Source of the DNA: Acidisphaera sp035272265
GTDB lineage: Bacteria > Pseudomonadota > Alphaproteobacteria > Acetobacterales > Acetobacteraceae
Direction of reading: 5' to 3'
Assembly (NCBI GenBank): GCA_035272265.1
Contig: DATEQV010000078.1
Span: 1-14,991 of the forward strand
DNA: 14,991 bases
This document shows, one piece after another, positions 1 through 6,351 of this stretch. The translations under genes were made by a program, and so were the position numbers. Each line of letters starts with the position of its first letter. Position 1 is the stretch's first letter. Below the pieces are notes generated by a model. That model saw only the letters and a program-made list of their open reading frames with translations, had not been told where the DNA came from and searched no databases.

Positions 1-489
1 CACGCCGCCCTTCGCCGCGGCGTAGGGCACGCGGTTGACCCCCCGCGTCGCCACCGACGAGACGTTGATGATCACGCCTCCGCCCTGTGTCAGCATCGCC
101 GGCAACACGGCGCGGCAGCACCACAGCGTCGGATACAGCGACCGGCGGATCTCCGCCTCGATCTGCGCTTCGTCGTACTGTGCGTACGGCTTCGCCCAGA
201 TCGTGCCGCCGACATTGTTGATCAGGATGTCGATGCGGCCGAAGCGCGCCTGCGCCTGCTCGATCGCGTCCGACGCGCCGGCATAGGCTTCCAGGTCGGC
301 GATGATCGCCATGTGCCGGCTGACTGCGCCCGCCTCCTCGCGAACGTCCTTCACAAGGTCGGAGCGGTCCACGAGTGCGACATGCGCGCCTTCTCTTGCC
401 AGGCGCAGTGCCACGTCGCGGCCGATGCCTTGTGCGGCACCGGTGACGACGGCGGTCTTACCGGCGAAGCGGTCGGTAAAGGTGGTCAT
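1..489 (-). CDS. benD: BenD-type cis-diol dehydrogenase (SDR), C-terminus cut by window edge
   Basis: Short-chain dehydrogenase that should oxidise benzoate cis-diol (1,6-dihydroxycyclohexa-2,4-diene-1-carboxylate) to catechol with release of CO2 and formation of NADH in the cytoplasm. The 163 visible residues carry the SDR nucleotide motif TGAAQGIG (residues 16-23), NNVG (91-94), and the catalytic set with Ser144/Ser145, Tyr156 and Lys160 in YAAAK. About 100 residues are missing beyond the left edge, given a usual length near 260. The ATG lies 7 bp after the benC stop, and a GAGG ribosome binding site overlaps that stop, so the two are probably translationally coupled. The SDR class is certain from the motifs. 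The BenD name rests on the position directly after benABC. Confidence 0.88.
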   Translation of the reverse strand, partial: MTTFTDRFAGKTAVVTGAAQGIGRDVALRLAREGAHVALVDRSDLVKDVREEAGAVSRHMAIIADLEAYAGASDAIEQAQARFGRIDILINNVGGTIWAKPYAQYDEAQIEAEIRRSLYPTLWCCRAVLPAMLTQGGGVIINVSSVATRGVNRVPYAAAKGGV

Positions 490-496
490 CGCCGCC

Positions 497-1540
497 TCAC
501 GCCGCCTGCCGATGGGTCTCGCCGATAGCGGTCACCGCGCCGCTCGGCGAGAACTTTTCGTAGTAGAAATTCGCCGGCATCACGCCCTGCGCGCCGAGCC
601 ACGCGCGCACCGCGTCCACCATCGGCGGCGGCCCGCAGAGATAGATGTCCACCTCGCCGCCGTTCAGCCGCTCGGGCGTGATATGCGCGGTCACGTATCC
701 CTTGCGCGGATGCGCGCTGGCCTCGGCCGCCACACAGGTCGCGAAGGTGAAGCCCGGGATGCGCGCGGCGAAGTCTTCCAATCGCGCCACCTCCACGAGG
801 TCGGCGTCGTTGGTCACGCCGTAGACCATGTGGATCGGCTGGCGGCCGGCGCCGCTGGCGGCAAGCTTGCCGAGCATCGACAGGAAAGGTGCCAAGCCGG
901 TGCCGCCCGCCAGGAACAGCAATGGCCGACTCACCTCCCGCAGGTAGAAGCTGCCCGCCGGGCCGACCAGCTCCATCGTCGTCCCGGGTGTCGCCGCCTC
1001 GCGCAGCCAGGTGCTCATCTGGCCGCGCGGGATGTCGCGAACCAGGAACGACACCGTCGCGTCGCCGGGTGCGGAGCTGAACGAATACGAGCGCCGCTGG
1101 TCGGTGCCCGGCACGCGGATGTTGACGTACTGGCCGGGCAGGAAGGCGAGGCCGGCGGGGGCTGCGAGCGTGAAGGCGATGCTCGTCTCCGACAGGCGCT
1201 GCACCGAATTGAGTGGCGCCTCGAAGCTCTGACCCCTCGTCTTGCACACCGCGGACGACGCGGCGATGGCGACGACAAGGTCGGTCTCGGGCCGCATCTG
1301 GCACGCCAGCGCCAGACCCTCGGCGGCTTCCTCCTCGGTCAGCGCGTCCTCGATGTAGCTGCCGCCGTCGTAGCGGCCGGACTCCACGCGGCACTTGCAG
1401 GTGCCGCAGGCGCCGTCGCGGCAGTCGAGCGGGATGTTGATGCCGGCGCGATAGGACGCATCGGCAACCGTCTCGCCCGGCCTGCAATCGACGAAGCGCG
1501 TGACCCCGTCCTCGAAGTTGAGCGCGATGGTGTAGCTCAT
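497..1540 (-). CDS. benC: Benzoate 1,2-dioxygenase electron transfer component (reductase)
   Basis: Passes electrons from NADH through FAD and a plant-type [2Fe-2S] cluster to the BenAB oxygenase. At 347 residues it has the BenC architecture. An N-terminal ferredoxin domain binds the cluster through Cys40, Cys45, Cys48 and Cys80 (CRDGACGTC, then CQM). A ferredoxin-reductase FAD domain follows with RSYSFSS (150-156), and then an NAD domain with AGGTGLAP (211-218) and a late LCGPPPMV motif. The protein ends in YYEKFSPSG plus a short tail. A GGAGG ribosome binding site sits 8 bases before the ATG. The gene follows benB after 26 bp and precedes benD by 7 bp. Related reductases serve toluate (XylZ) and anthranilate (AntC) dioxygenases, so benzoate is the best but not the only possible substrate of the complex. 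Confidence 0.95.
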   Translation of the reverse strand: MSYTIALNFEDGVTRFVDCRPGETVADASYRAGINIPLDCRDGACGTCKCRVESGRYDGGSYIEDALTEEEAAEGLALACQMRPETDLVVAIAASSAVCKTRGQSFEAPLNSVQRLSETSIAFTLAAPAGLAFLPGQYVNIRVPGTDQRRSYSFSSAPGDATVSFLVRDIPRGQMSTWLREAATPGTTMELVGPAGSFYLREVSRPLLFLAGGTGLAPFLSMLGKLAASGAGRQPIHMVYGVTNDADLVEVARLEDFAARIPGFTFATCVAAEASAHPRKGYVTAHITPERLNGGEVDIYLCGPPPMVDAVRAWLGAQGVMPANFYYEKFSPSGAVTAIGETHRQAA

Positions 1541-1566
1541 GTTGTCGTCCTCCCCGGGCGTCGCGC

Positions 1567-2088
1567 TCAGATCTGGTAGATGTCGACGACGTGATGGATG
1601 TAGTCGTTCTTCAGGACGACCTTCTTGCGCCGGACCAGTGGCTGCGCGCCGGTGGTGTCGATCGTGTAGAACGACGTGCCGAAATACGTGTCGACCGTCT
1701 TGTAGCGGTAGCTGAACGTCACCCAGTTGCAGCGCAGCCTGGTCAGGCCGCCGGCCTGATCGAGGATCTCGACGTTGCTGATGTTGCGTGACGTGCGTGG
1801 CTCCGGCAGGCTGGTGGCGCTGGAGCGCTCGGTACGGATGCGGAACACCCGGTCCTCCAACCCGCCCTTGTGGCCGTACCAGATCAGCGAGATTTCAGTC
1901 TGCGGGTCCTCGGTGAGCTTGTCGTCGTCGTCCCAGGCAGGCATCCAGAACTCGACATCGGGTGCATACAGCGCGAGCCACGCATCCCAGTCGCGGTCGT
2001 CGAGGAAACGGGCTTCGCGATACAGGAACTGCTCGGCGTCGTGCTGCGTGAACGCGGTGCGGGCTGGCGCTTCCATGGTGGCGGACAT
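1567..2088 (-). CDS. benB: Benzoate 1,2-dioxygenase small (beta) subunit
   Basis: Structural beta subunit of the ring-hydroxylating oxygenase, pairing with BenA in the hexameric terminal oxygenase. The 173-residue product has the usual size. It shows family features: an N-terminal QFLYREARFLDDRDWDAWL stretch, a middle EISLIWYGHKGGLEDRVFRIRTERS region, and a C-terminal RRKKVVLKNDYIHHVVDIYQI end. The reading frame stays open upstream to 2280, but that extension overlaps benA. The ATG at 2088 is chosen because AGGAG lies 7 bases ahead of it and overlaps the benA stop codon, which suggests coupled translation of alpha and beta subunits. A second in-frame ATG at 2076 is possible but less well placed. 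Confidence 0.95.
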   Translation of the reverse strand: MSATMEAPARTAFTQHDAEQFLYREARFLDDRDWDAWLALYAPDVEFWMPAWDDDDKLTEDPQTEISLIWYGHKGGLEDRVFRIRTERSSATSLPEPRTSRNISNVEILDQAGGLTRLRCNWVTFSYRYKTVDTYFGTSFYTIDTTGAQPLVRRKKVVLKNDYIHHVVDIYQI

Positions 2089-2099
2089 GGCGTTTCTCC

Positions 2100-3452
2100 T
2101 CAGCCCTGCGCCGTGCCGGCATCGGCGAGCAACGCGCGCCGCATGGCGTCCTGCCAATACTTGTGCTGGACGACGAACAGACCCTCGTCCTCGGTGCGCA
2201 CGCCGCTCATTAGCGGCTTCAGCCCGACTGCGTCGGCAGCCTCGTCCGGTCCTTCGATCCAGTGCTTGGCGCCGCGGCACATGTCGTTCCAGCGCGCCGC
2301 GCGGCCCATCATCGCCATCTGACAGGCGCGGAACTCCTCCAGGTCATCGGGCGTGGCCATGCCGGAGGCGTTGAAGAAATCCTCGTATTGGCGGATGCGG
2401 CGGGCGCGGGCTTCCGGCGCCTCGCCCTTCGGCGCGATGCAGTAAATCGTCACCTCGGTCTTATCGACTGCGATCGGCCGGTAGGTGCGTATCTGCGAGC
2501 TGAACTGGTCCATCAGATACACGTTCGGATAGAGGCAGAGATTGCGGCTGCGCTGCACCATCCAGTCCGCGCGCGCCTGGCCGAATTGCGCAGCCAGTTC
2601 CTCGCGCCGCTCCCAATTCGGGCGGTCCTCGGGGTTGGCCCAGTTGGTCCACAGCAACAGGTGGCCGTTCTCGAAGGAGTAGAAGCCGCCGCCCTGCTTG
2701 GCCCAGCCACCCGCGCTCATGGCGCGGACGTTATCGACCTGCTCGGCTTCCTTGCGGCGTCCGGTGGTGGCGGCGTAGTTCCAGTGCACCGCGGTAACGT
2801 GATACCCGTCGGCCCCGTTCTCGGTCTGCAGTTTCCAGTTGCCGTCATAGACATAGGTCGACGAGCCGCGCAGGACTTCGAGTCCGTCCGGCGACTGGTC
2901 GACGATCATGTCGATGATCTTCGCCGCCTCGCCCAGATGCTCCTTCAGCGGCACCACATCCGGATTGAGGCTGCCGAACAGGAAGCCGCGATACGATTCG
3001 AACCGCGCCACCTTCGTCAGGTCGTGCGAGCCGTTCTTGTTGAAGGTGTCGGGATAGGCCGCGCCCTCGGGGTCCTTCACCTTCAGCAGCTTGCCGCTGT
3101 TGTTGAACGTCCAGCCGTGGAACGGGCAGGTGTATGTGCTCTTGTTGCCGCGCTTGTGGCGGCACAGCATCGCGCCGCGATGGCTGCAGGCATTGACGAA
3201 GGCGTTCAGCTCGCCCTGCCGGTTGCGCGCGATGAAGATCGGCTGCCGGCCCATGTAGGTCGTGAAGTAGTCGTTGTTGTTCGGGATCTGGCTCTCGTGC
3301 GCGAGATAGATCCAGTTCCCCTCGAAGATGTGCTTCATCTCCAGCTCGAAGAGGTCCGGGTCGGTGAAGATGTCGCGGCGGACGCGGTAGACGCCCTTCT
3401 CCGCGTCGTCCTCCAGCGCGATGTCGATCGTGGTCTGGATGCTGTCGAGCAT
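2100..3452 (-). CDS. benA: Benzoate 1,2-dioxygenase large (alpha) subunit
   Basis: Catalytic subunit of the Rieske non-haem iron oxygenase that adds both atoms of O2 to benzoate to give the cis-diol. The 450-residue protein has the Rieske cluster ligands Cys89, His91, Cys109 and His112 (CSH ... CPFH). The mononuclear iron site is His218 and His223 (DGYHVTAVH) plus Asp315, and Asp215 bridges the two metal centres between subunits. The region around the Rieske motif (CSHRGAMLCRHKRGNK, CPFHGWTFNNSGKLLKVKDP) reads as the benzoate/toluate branch of the family. The ATG is 9 bp downstream of the stop of the small [2Fe-2S] gene, with GAGGGAG immediately ahead. Toluate (XylX) or other carboxylated aromatics cannot be excluded from sequence alone. 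Confidence 0.96.
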   Translation of the reverse strand: MLDSIQTTIDIALEDDAEKGVYRVRRDIFTDPDLFELEMKHIFEGNWIYLAHESQIPNNNDYFTTYMGRQPIFIARNRQGELNAFVNACSHRGAMLCRHKRGNKSTYTCPFHGWTFNNSGKLLKVKDPEGAAYPDTFNKNGSHDLTKVARFESYRGFLFGSLNPDVVPLKEHLGEAAKIIDMIVDQSPDGLEVLRGSSTYVYDGNWKLQTENGADGYHVTAVHWNYAATTGRRKEAEQVDNVRAMSAGGWAKQGGGFYSFENGHLLLWTNWANPEDRPNWERREELAAQFGQARADWMVQRSRNLCLYPNVYLMDQFSSQIRTYRPIAVDKTEVTIYCIAPKGEAPEARARRIRQYEDFFNASGMATPDDLEEFRACQMAMMGRAARWNDMCRGAKHWIEGPDEAADAVGLKPLMSGVRTEDEGLFVVQHKYWQDAMRRALLADAGTAQG

Positions 3453-3461
3453 GGCTCCCTC

Positions 3462-3659
3462 TTATCCTTCTTGGTTTTGTTGGACGCCGCGGCGGCCAGA
3501 TGCGCCGTCCCGAATGATGGCAACGACCGTCCCGGCGCAGCTTCCGCACAGCGCACGGCACCCGCAGGCGGCATAGACTGCGAATGGACGATCGGCGCCG
3601 TCGCGGACGGCCTGCCTGAGTTGCCGGTCGTCCAGCGCGTTGCAGTGGCAGACGTACAT
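3462..3659 (-). CDS. Bfd-like small [2Fe-2S] protein, first gene of the ben operon
   Basis: A 65-residue protein resembling bacterioferritin-associated ferredoxin (BFD-like [2Fe-2S] domain). It begins MYVCHCNALDDRQLRQAVRDG, as E. coli Bfd begins MYVCLCNG, and has Cys4 and Cys6 followed by a CGSC pair (Cys38, Cys41), the family's four cluster ligands. Two extra cysteines (Cys32, Cys34) precede the last pair. The frame is open upstream to 3854, but that stretch covers the promoter and operator, so the ATG at 3659 is the sensible start; GAGGG lies about 9 bases before it. It ends 9 bp before benA and must be co-transcribed with the ben genes. Its role is unknown. It could be an accessory electron carrier, or help assemble or repair the BenA or BenC clusters. 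Confidence 0.85.
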   Translation of the reverse strand: MYVCHCNALDDRQLRQAVRDGADRPFAVYAACGCRALCGSCAGTVVAIIRDGASGRRGVQQNQEG

Positions 3660-3675
3660 CTCGCGGGCCCTCAGG

Positions 3676-3783
3676 TTACCGAGCTTGCGCCGGGCGGCGG
3701 GCAAACAGACGGCGAGGGGCGGTCGCGTTGTTCGGCCGACCGATACACCCGTTGCGTCGACCGCGATGCGATACCTGAGACAT
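3676..3783 (-). CDS. Possible 35-residue leader peptide upstream of the Bfd-like gene
   Basis: A short ORF between the ben promoter and the Bfd-like gene. Its ATG is preceded by GGAGG with a 6-base spacer, the best ribosome binding site in the locus. It ends in TAA 16 bases before the next start. The predicted product is very basic, begins MSQVSHRGRR and contains many arginines; no known family is recognised. It may be a translated leader that feeds ribosomes into the following gene or gives translation-dependent control. It may also be a chance ORF in GC-rich DNA. The evidence is the ribosome binding site and position only. Confidence 0.35.
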   Translation of the reverse strand: MSQVSHRGRRNGCIGRPNNATAPRRLFARRPAQAR

Positions 3784-3822
3784 TCGTTTCCTCCGTCTCG
3801 ATCAGATCGCACTTCCACGCGC

Positions 3823-3850
3823 AGCAAATCCAAGACTAAATTGGTGTCAA
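3823..3850 (-). promoter_or_regulatory. Candidate ben operon promoter
   Basis: A perfect TTGACA -35 hexamer reads on the minus strand (3850-3845). Sixteen bases further is TTTGCT (3828-3823), a poor -10 match. A good -35 with a poor -10 fits a promoter that needs an activator. The LysR operator at 3853-3867 begins only 2 bp upstream of the -35, where a BenM-type activator would contact polymerase. The predicted transcript would begin about 30 bases upstream of the leader ORF. Confidence 0.45.
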
Positions 3851-3852
3851 CC

Positions 3853-3867
3853 ATACCCGGGAGGTAT
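3853..3867. promoter_or_regulatory. BenM/CatM-type operator, ATAC-N7-GTAT
   Basis: ATACCCGGGAGGTAT is an exact match to ATAC-N7-GTAT, the known primary binding site of the BenM and CatM regulators. It lies between the divergent regulator and the ben genes. It is 2 bp upstream of the ben -35 box and contains the GGGAGG ribosome binding site of the regulator's own gene, so binding could activate ben and repress the regulator. Two weaker sites sharing one half (ATAC at 3743 and at 3771) lie downstream of the ben promoter. Confidence 0.7.
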
Positions 3868-3870
3868 CGT

Positions 3871-4779
3871 CTGGACTCGCGTCAGCTCCGCTACTTCGTG
3901 ACCGTCGCGCGCGAGCGGAACTTCACCCGCGCGGCCGAGAAGCTGCGCATCGCGCAGCCGCCACTCAGCCGCCAGATCCAGCAGCTCGAGGAGGAATTCG
4001 GGGTCAAGCTAATCGACCGCGGCAGCCGGCCTCTCGCTCTGACCGATGCCGGACGGCTGCTGTTCGAGCAGGCCGTTCAGGTGCTCGACCGCATGGACGA
4101 GATGAAGGCGATGATGCGCCGGCTGCTGGAAGCAGAGAAGCCGCGCTTCAGCATCGGCTTCGTGGCATCGACGCTGTACGGATACCTGCCTGAGGTCATC
4201 CGCCGCTACCGCGTCGCGCGTCCCGGCGTCGAACTGACGCTGCTGGAGCTCACCACGATGGAGCAGATCGCGGCGCTGAAGGAGGGGCGGATCGATGTCG
4301 GCTTCGGCCGCATCCTGTTCGACGACCCGGCGATTACGCGGACCCTGTTGCGCAACGAAAAACTGTTCGCAGCCCTGCCGCTGACGCACGCGCTGGCGGC
4401 GCGGAAGGGGCCGCTGCGCCTCGAGCAGCTCGCCCGCGACGCCCTGGTGGTCTACCCGAAGGCACCGCGTCCGAGCTACGCCGACCAGGTGCTCGCGCTG
4501 TTCCGCGACCGCGAACTGAAGCCGCCGTCGGTCTACGAGGTGCGCGAGCTGCAAACGGCGCTCGGGTTGGTGGCGGCCGGGACCGGCGTGTGCGTGGTGC
4601 CGGCCTCGGTCGAGCGGCTGCGCCGCGACAACGTCGTCTATCGCCCGCTCGACGAAGTGGGCGCGGTGTCGCCCATCATCTTCAGCACGCGCAAAGGCGA
4701 CACCTCGCCGGAAATCGCCCGCGTGCTGCGGCTGATCAAGGAGATGTACCGCAAGGAGGGAATCACGTTCGGCGCCTGA
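3871..4779 (+). CDS. benM: BenM/CatM-type LysR regulator of benzoate degradation
   Basis: Transcriptional regulator that should respond to benzoate and/or cis,cis-muconate. The 302-residue product (BenM has 304) starts with a winged helix-turn-helix containing RAAEKLRIAQPPLSRQIQQL (20-39) and GSRP (51-54), both typical of BenM/CatM. An effector domain with a GFVAST segment follows; Ser100 falls where, from memory, BenM has its ligand-contacting Ser99. Conserved ALKEGRIDVGFGR and ALGLVAAGTG segments come later. The start is chosen as CTG at 3871: it gives MDSRQLRYF, aligning with BenM MELRHLRYF, and GGGAGG lies 6 bases ahead. The alternatives are GTG at 3844, with no visible ribosome binding site, and ATG at 3640, which would run through the operator and the Bfd-like gene. 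Both are less likely. Confidence 0.9.
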   Translation: MDSRQLRYFVTVARERNFTRAAEKLRIAQPPLSRQIQQLEEEFGVKLIDRGSRPLALTDAGRLLFEQAVQVLDRMDEMKAMMRRLLEAEKPRFSIGFVASTLYGYLPEVIRRYRVARPGVELTLLELTTMEQIAALKEGRIDVGFGRILFDDPAITRTLLRNEKLFAALPLTHALAARKGPLRLEQLARDALVVYPKAPRPSYADQVLALFRDRELKPPSVYEVRELQTALGLVAAGTGVCVVPASVERLRRDNVVYRPLDEVGAVSPIIFSTRKGDTSPEIARVLRLIKEMYRKEGITFGA

Positions 4780-4797
4780 CACAAGGCCGCGGCCGGT

Positions 4798-5694
4798 TCA
4801 CGGCGGCGGGTGCAGCATGGCCGCGCGCTGCTTGAGCCCCACCGTGATGCACTCGGTCAGCGCGCGGATGCGCGGCGTGTGGCGTGTGTCGTTGTGCACC
4901 GCCAGCCACAGCTCGCGCACCGGCGGGTCGGGCGGGACAGCGAGGCGGATCAGGCCGGGGCAGTCATCGCCGAGATAACGCGCCAGACAGGCCAGCCCGA
5001 TGCCGGTAGCCGCCGCGGCGCGATGCGCATAGCGGCTGTTGGAGCGCAGCACCGGCCGCGCCTTGGCGGTGAGCCGGCGGAACCACACCATTTCGGGAAG
5101 TGCCATCAGGTCCGCGTCGGTCAGCACGGTGGCATGATCCGGCGCGCCTTCCTGCCAGTCCGGCTCGCCGTGCCGGTCCAGATACGATGGGCTGGCATAG
5201 ACGCCCCAGGAGAGGTCACCCACCTTGCGCACCGCCAGATCGTTCTGCGTAAGCCGCGCGAGGCGGAGCGCCACGTCGGCCTCGCGCTTCGTCAGGCTGA
5301 GCGAGCGCGTGTCGGTCGCCACTTCCAGGCAGATGCCCGGATATGTCGTGCGGAACGATGCGAGGATCGGCGTCAGCACCTCCACCGCCAGGCTCTCCAC
5401 GGTGGTCAGGCGAATGGTGCCTTCCAGCCGGATGTCCCGGCCGGTGATAGCGCGTTCGACCGCCAGCGCCTCGGCCTCCATGCGCTCGACATGGGCGAGC
5501 ACCGCCTCGCCGGCGGCGGTCAGCACGAAGCCCGCCGGCGTCTTCTGGAACAGGCGCGCGCCGGCGCTCGTCTCCAGCGCGTCCAGGCGGCGGCCCATCG
5601 TGGATTGCCGGACTTTCAGCACGCGCGCGGCGCCGGAGAGCGTGCCTTCCCGGGCGATGGCCAGGAACGAACGCAGGTCGTCCCAATCGAGCAT
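4798..5694 (-). CDS. LysR-family regulator divergent from doxX/dioxygenase genes
   Basis: A 298-residue LysR-type regulator. The N-terminal winged helix-turn-helix covers roughly residues 1-60 (LDWDDLRSFLAIAREGTLSGAA, then RQSTMGRRLDALE). The rest is a substrate-binding-like effector domain, including a VALRLARL segment and a GVYASPSYLDRHG stretch typical of the branch that controls nearby oxidoreductase or membrane genes. The ATG at 5694 is chosen because the LysR domain begins there; an upstream in-frame ATG at 5823 would add 43 unrelated residues. No ribosome binding site precedes 5694, so the mRNA may be leaderless. It is convergent with the BenM-type gene (18 bp apart) and divergent from doxX, which is its likely target. 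The inducer is unknown. Confidence 0.92.
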   Translation of the reverse strand: MLDWDDLRSFLAIAREGTLSGAARVLKVRQSTMGRRLDALETSAGARLFQKTPAGFVLTAAGEAVLAHVERMEAEALAVERAITGRDIRLEGTIRLTTVESLAVEVLTPILASFRTTYPGICLEVATDTRSLSLTKREADVALRLARLTQNDLAVRKVGDLSWGVYASPSYLDRHGEPDWQEGAPDHATVLTDADLMALPEMVWFRRLTAKARPVLRSNSRYAHRAAAATGIGLACLARYLGDDCPGLIRLAVPPDPPVRELWLAVHNDTRHTPRIRALTECITVGLKQRAAMLHPPP

Positions 5695-5856
5695 GACGCA
5701 CAGCGTAGCCGAGCGCCGGGGGATCGGCCATGCGTCCACGCACAGGGATCTTCGAAACTTCGGGAAGCGCCATGCGCCGGTGGGCTGATTAGCTCTGGCG
5801 CCGACAGCGTTGGCGATCGGCATAGGGCCGACCGGCGCGCCCGCAGGAGAGCTTGC
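5695..5856. promoter_or_regulatory. Divergent control region between LysR gene and doxX
   Basis: This 162-bp gap must hold the promoters for both neighbours. A symmetric CTTC-N10-GAAG element (5750-5767) is the best LysR-like site seen, resembling the loose T-N11-A rule, but it is not diagnostic. On the minus strand TACGCT (5708-5703), a possible -10, sits 8 bases before the LysR ATG. On the plus strand AGGAG lies 8 bases ahead of the doxX start. Confidence 0.35.
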
Positions 5857-6288
5857 ATGATCGACACCCGCACGGCGCCGTATGGCGCGCTGCTCCTACG
5901 CGTCAGTCTCGGCGTCCTGTTCCTCGCCCACTGCGCGCTGAAGCTGTTCGTCTTCACCCCAGCGGGAACGGCCCAGTTCTTCGCCAGCGTCGGCGTGCCG
6001 GGGCTCGCCGCCTATGCCGTCATCGCCGCCGAGCTGCTGGCAGGCGCGGCGCTGATCGCCGGCTTCGCCACCCGCTACGTGGCACTGCTCGCCACGCCGA
6101 TCCTGCTGGGCGCCATCGTCGCGGTCCACGCGGCCAACGGCTTCTTCTTCGACGCGCCGCACGGCGGATGGGAGTATCCTGCCTTCTGGATCGTGGCCCT
6201 GCTGGTGCAGGCACTGCTCGGCGACGGCGCCTTCGCCGTCGGCCTGCGGCGGGCCCGCACCTCCGGCCGGCCGGCGGTTGCTGCGTAA
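5857..6288 (+). CDS. DoxX-family integral membrane protein
   Basis: A 143-residue membrane protein with four hydrophobic segments, at about residues 10-32, 48-70, 73-93 and 108-128. The RVSLGVLFLAHCALKLF start and an AELLAGAALIAGFATRYVALL middle are characteristic of the DoxX/SURF4-like family. It lacks a cleavable signal peptide and has a positively charged C-terminal tail. The ATG has AGGAG 8 bases ahead. The family takes its name from a subunit of an archaeal thiosulfate:quinone oxidoreductase, but most bacterial members have no assigned reaction; a redox or quinone-linked membrane role is inference. It is followed after 63 bp by the extradiol dioxygenase gene, probably in one transcript under the adjacent LysR regulator. 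Confidence 0.88.
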   Translation: MIDTRTAPYGALLLRVSLGVLFLAHCALKLFVFTPAGTAQFFASVGVPGLAAYAVIAAELLAGAALIAGFATRYVALLATPILLGAIVAVHAANGFFFDAPHGGWEYPAFWIVALLVQALLGDGAFAVGLRRARTSGRPAVAA

Positions 6289-6301
6289 GTGACTGCCGGA
6301 A

Positions 6302-6323
6302 CCGGGCCGGTCCGCCGGCCCGG
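6302..6323 (+). repeat. Perfect 9-bp hairpin with UCCG tetraloop between doxX and the dioxygenase gene
   Basis: The arms CCGGGCCGG (6302-6310) and CCGGCCCGG (6315-6323) are exact inverted complements around a TCCG loop, which belongs to the very stable UNCG tetraloop class in RNA. No T-run follows, so it is not a standard intrinsic terminator. It may protect or partly attenuate the transcript between the two genes. Confidence 0.6.
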
Positions 6324-6351
6324 CGCGCGCGAACCAGACGGAGTGACTGCC

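Noticed and set aside
302..1579. A 425-codon plus-strand frame opposite benC and benD
   Set aside because: It is antisense to motif-confirmed genes and shows no domain of its own.
2262..3839. A 525-codon plus-strand frame opposite benA
   Set aside because: It is antisense to an unmistakable Rieske oxygenase gene and shows low-complexity Val/Ala/Arg composition without motifs.
3660..3854. Upstream extension of the Bfd-like protein to an ATG at 3854
   Set aside because: The extension would cover the operator and the -35 box and has no ribosome binding site. Bfd proteins begin at the MYVC motif encoded from 3659.
3640..3870. Upstream extension of the BenM-type regulator to an ATG at 3640
   Set aside because: The extra 77 residues do not resemble any LysR protein and would overlap the divergent Bfd-like gene and the control region.
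4785..4794. GGCCGCGGCC palindrome between the convergent LysR genes as a terminator
   Set aside because: It is a short self-complementary run with no loop and no T-run; a chance match in GC-rich DNA is enough to explain it.
4810..6288. A long plus-strand frame running from opposite the LysR gene into doxX
   Set aside because: Only the last 143 codons, from the ATG at 5857, look like a protein family; the rest is antisense to the LysR gene.
6289..6351. GTG start at 6289 for the extradiol dioxygenase
   Set aside because: The extra 21 residues read through the strong hairpin and fall outside the family's N-terminus, while the ATG at 6352 has a proper ribosome binding site.
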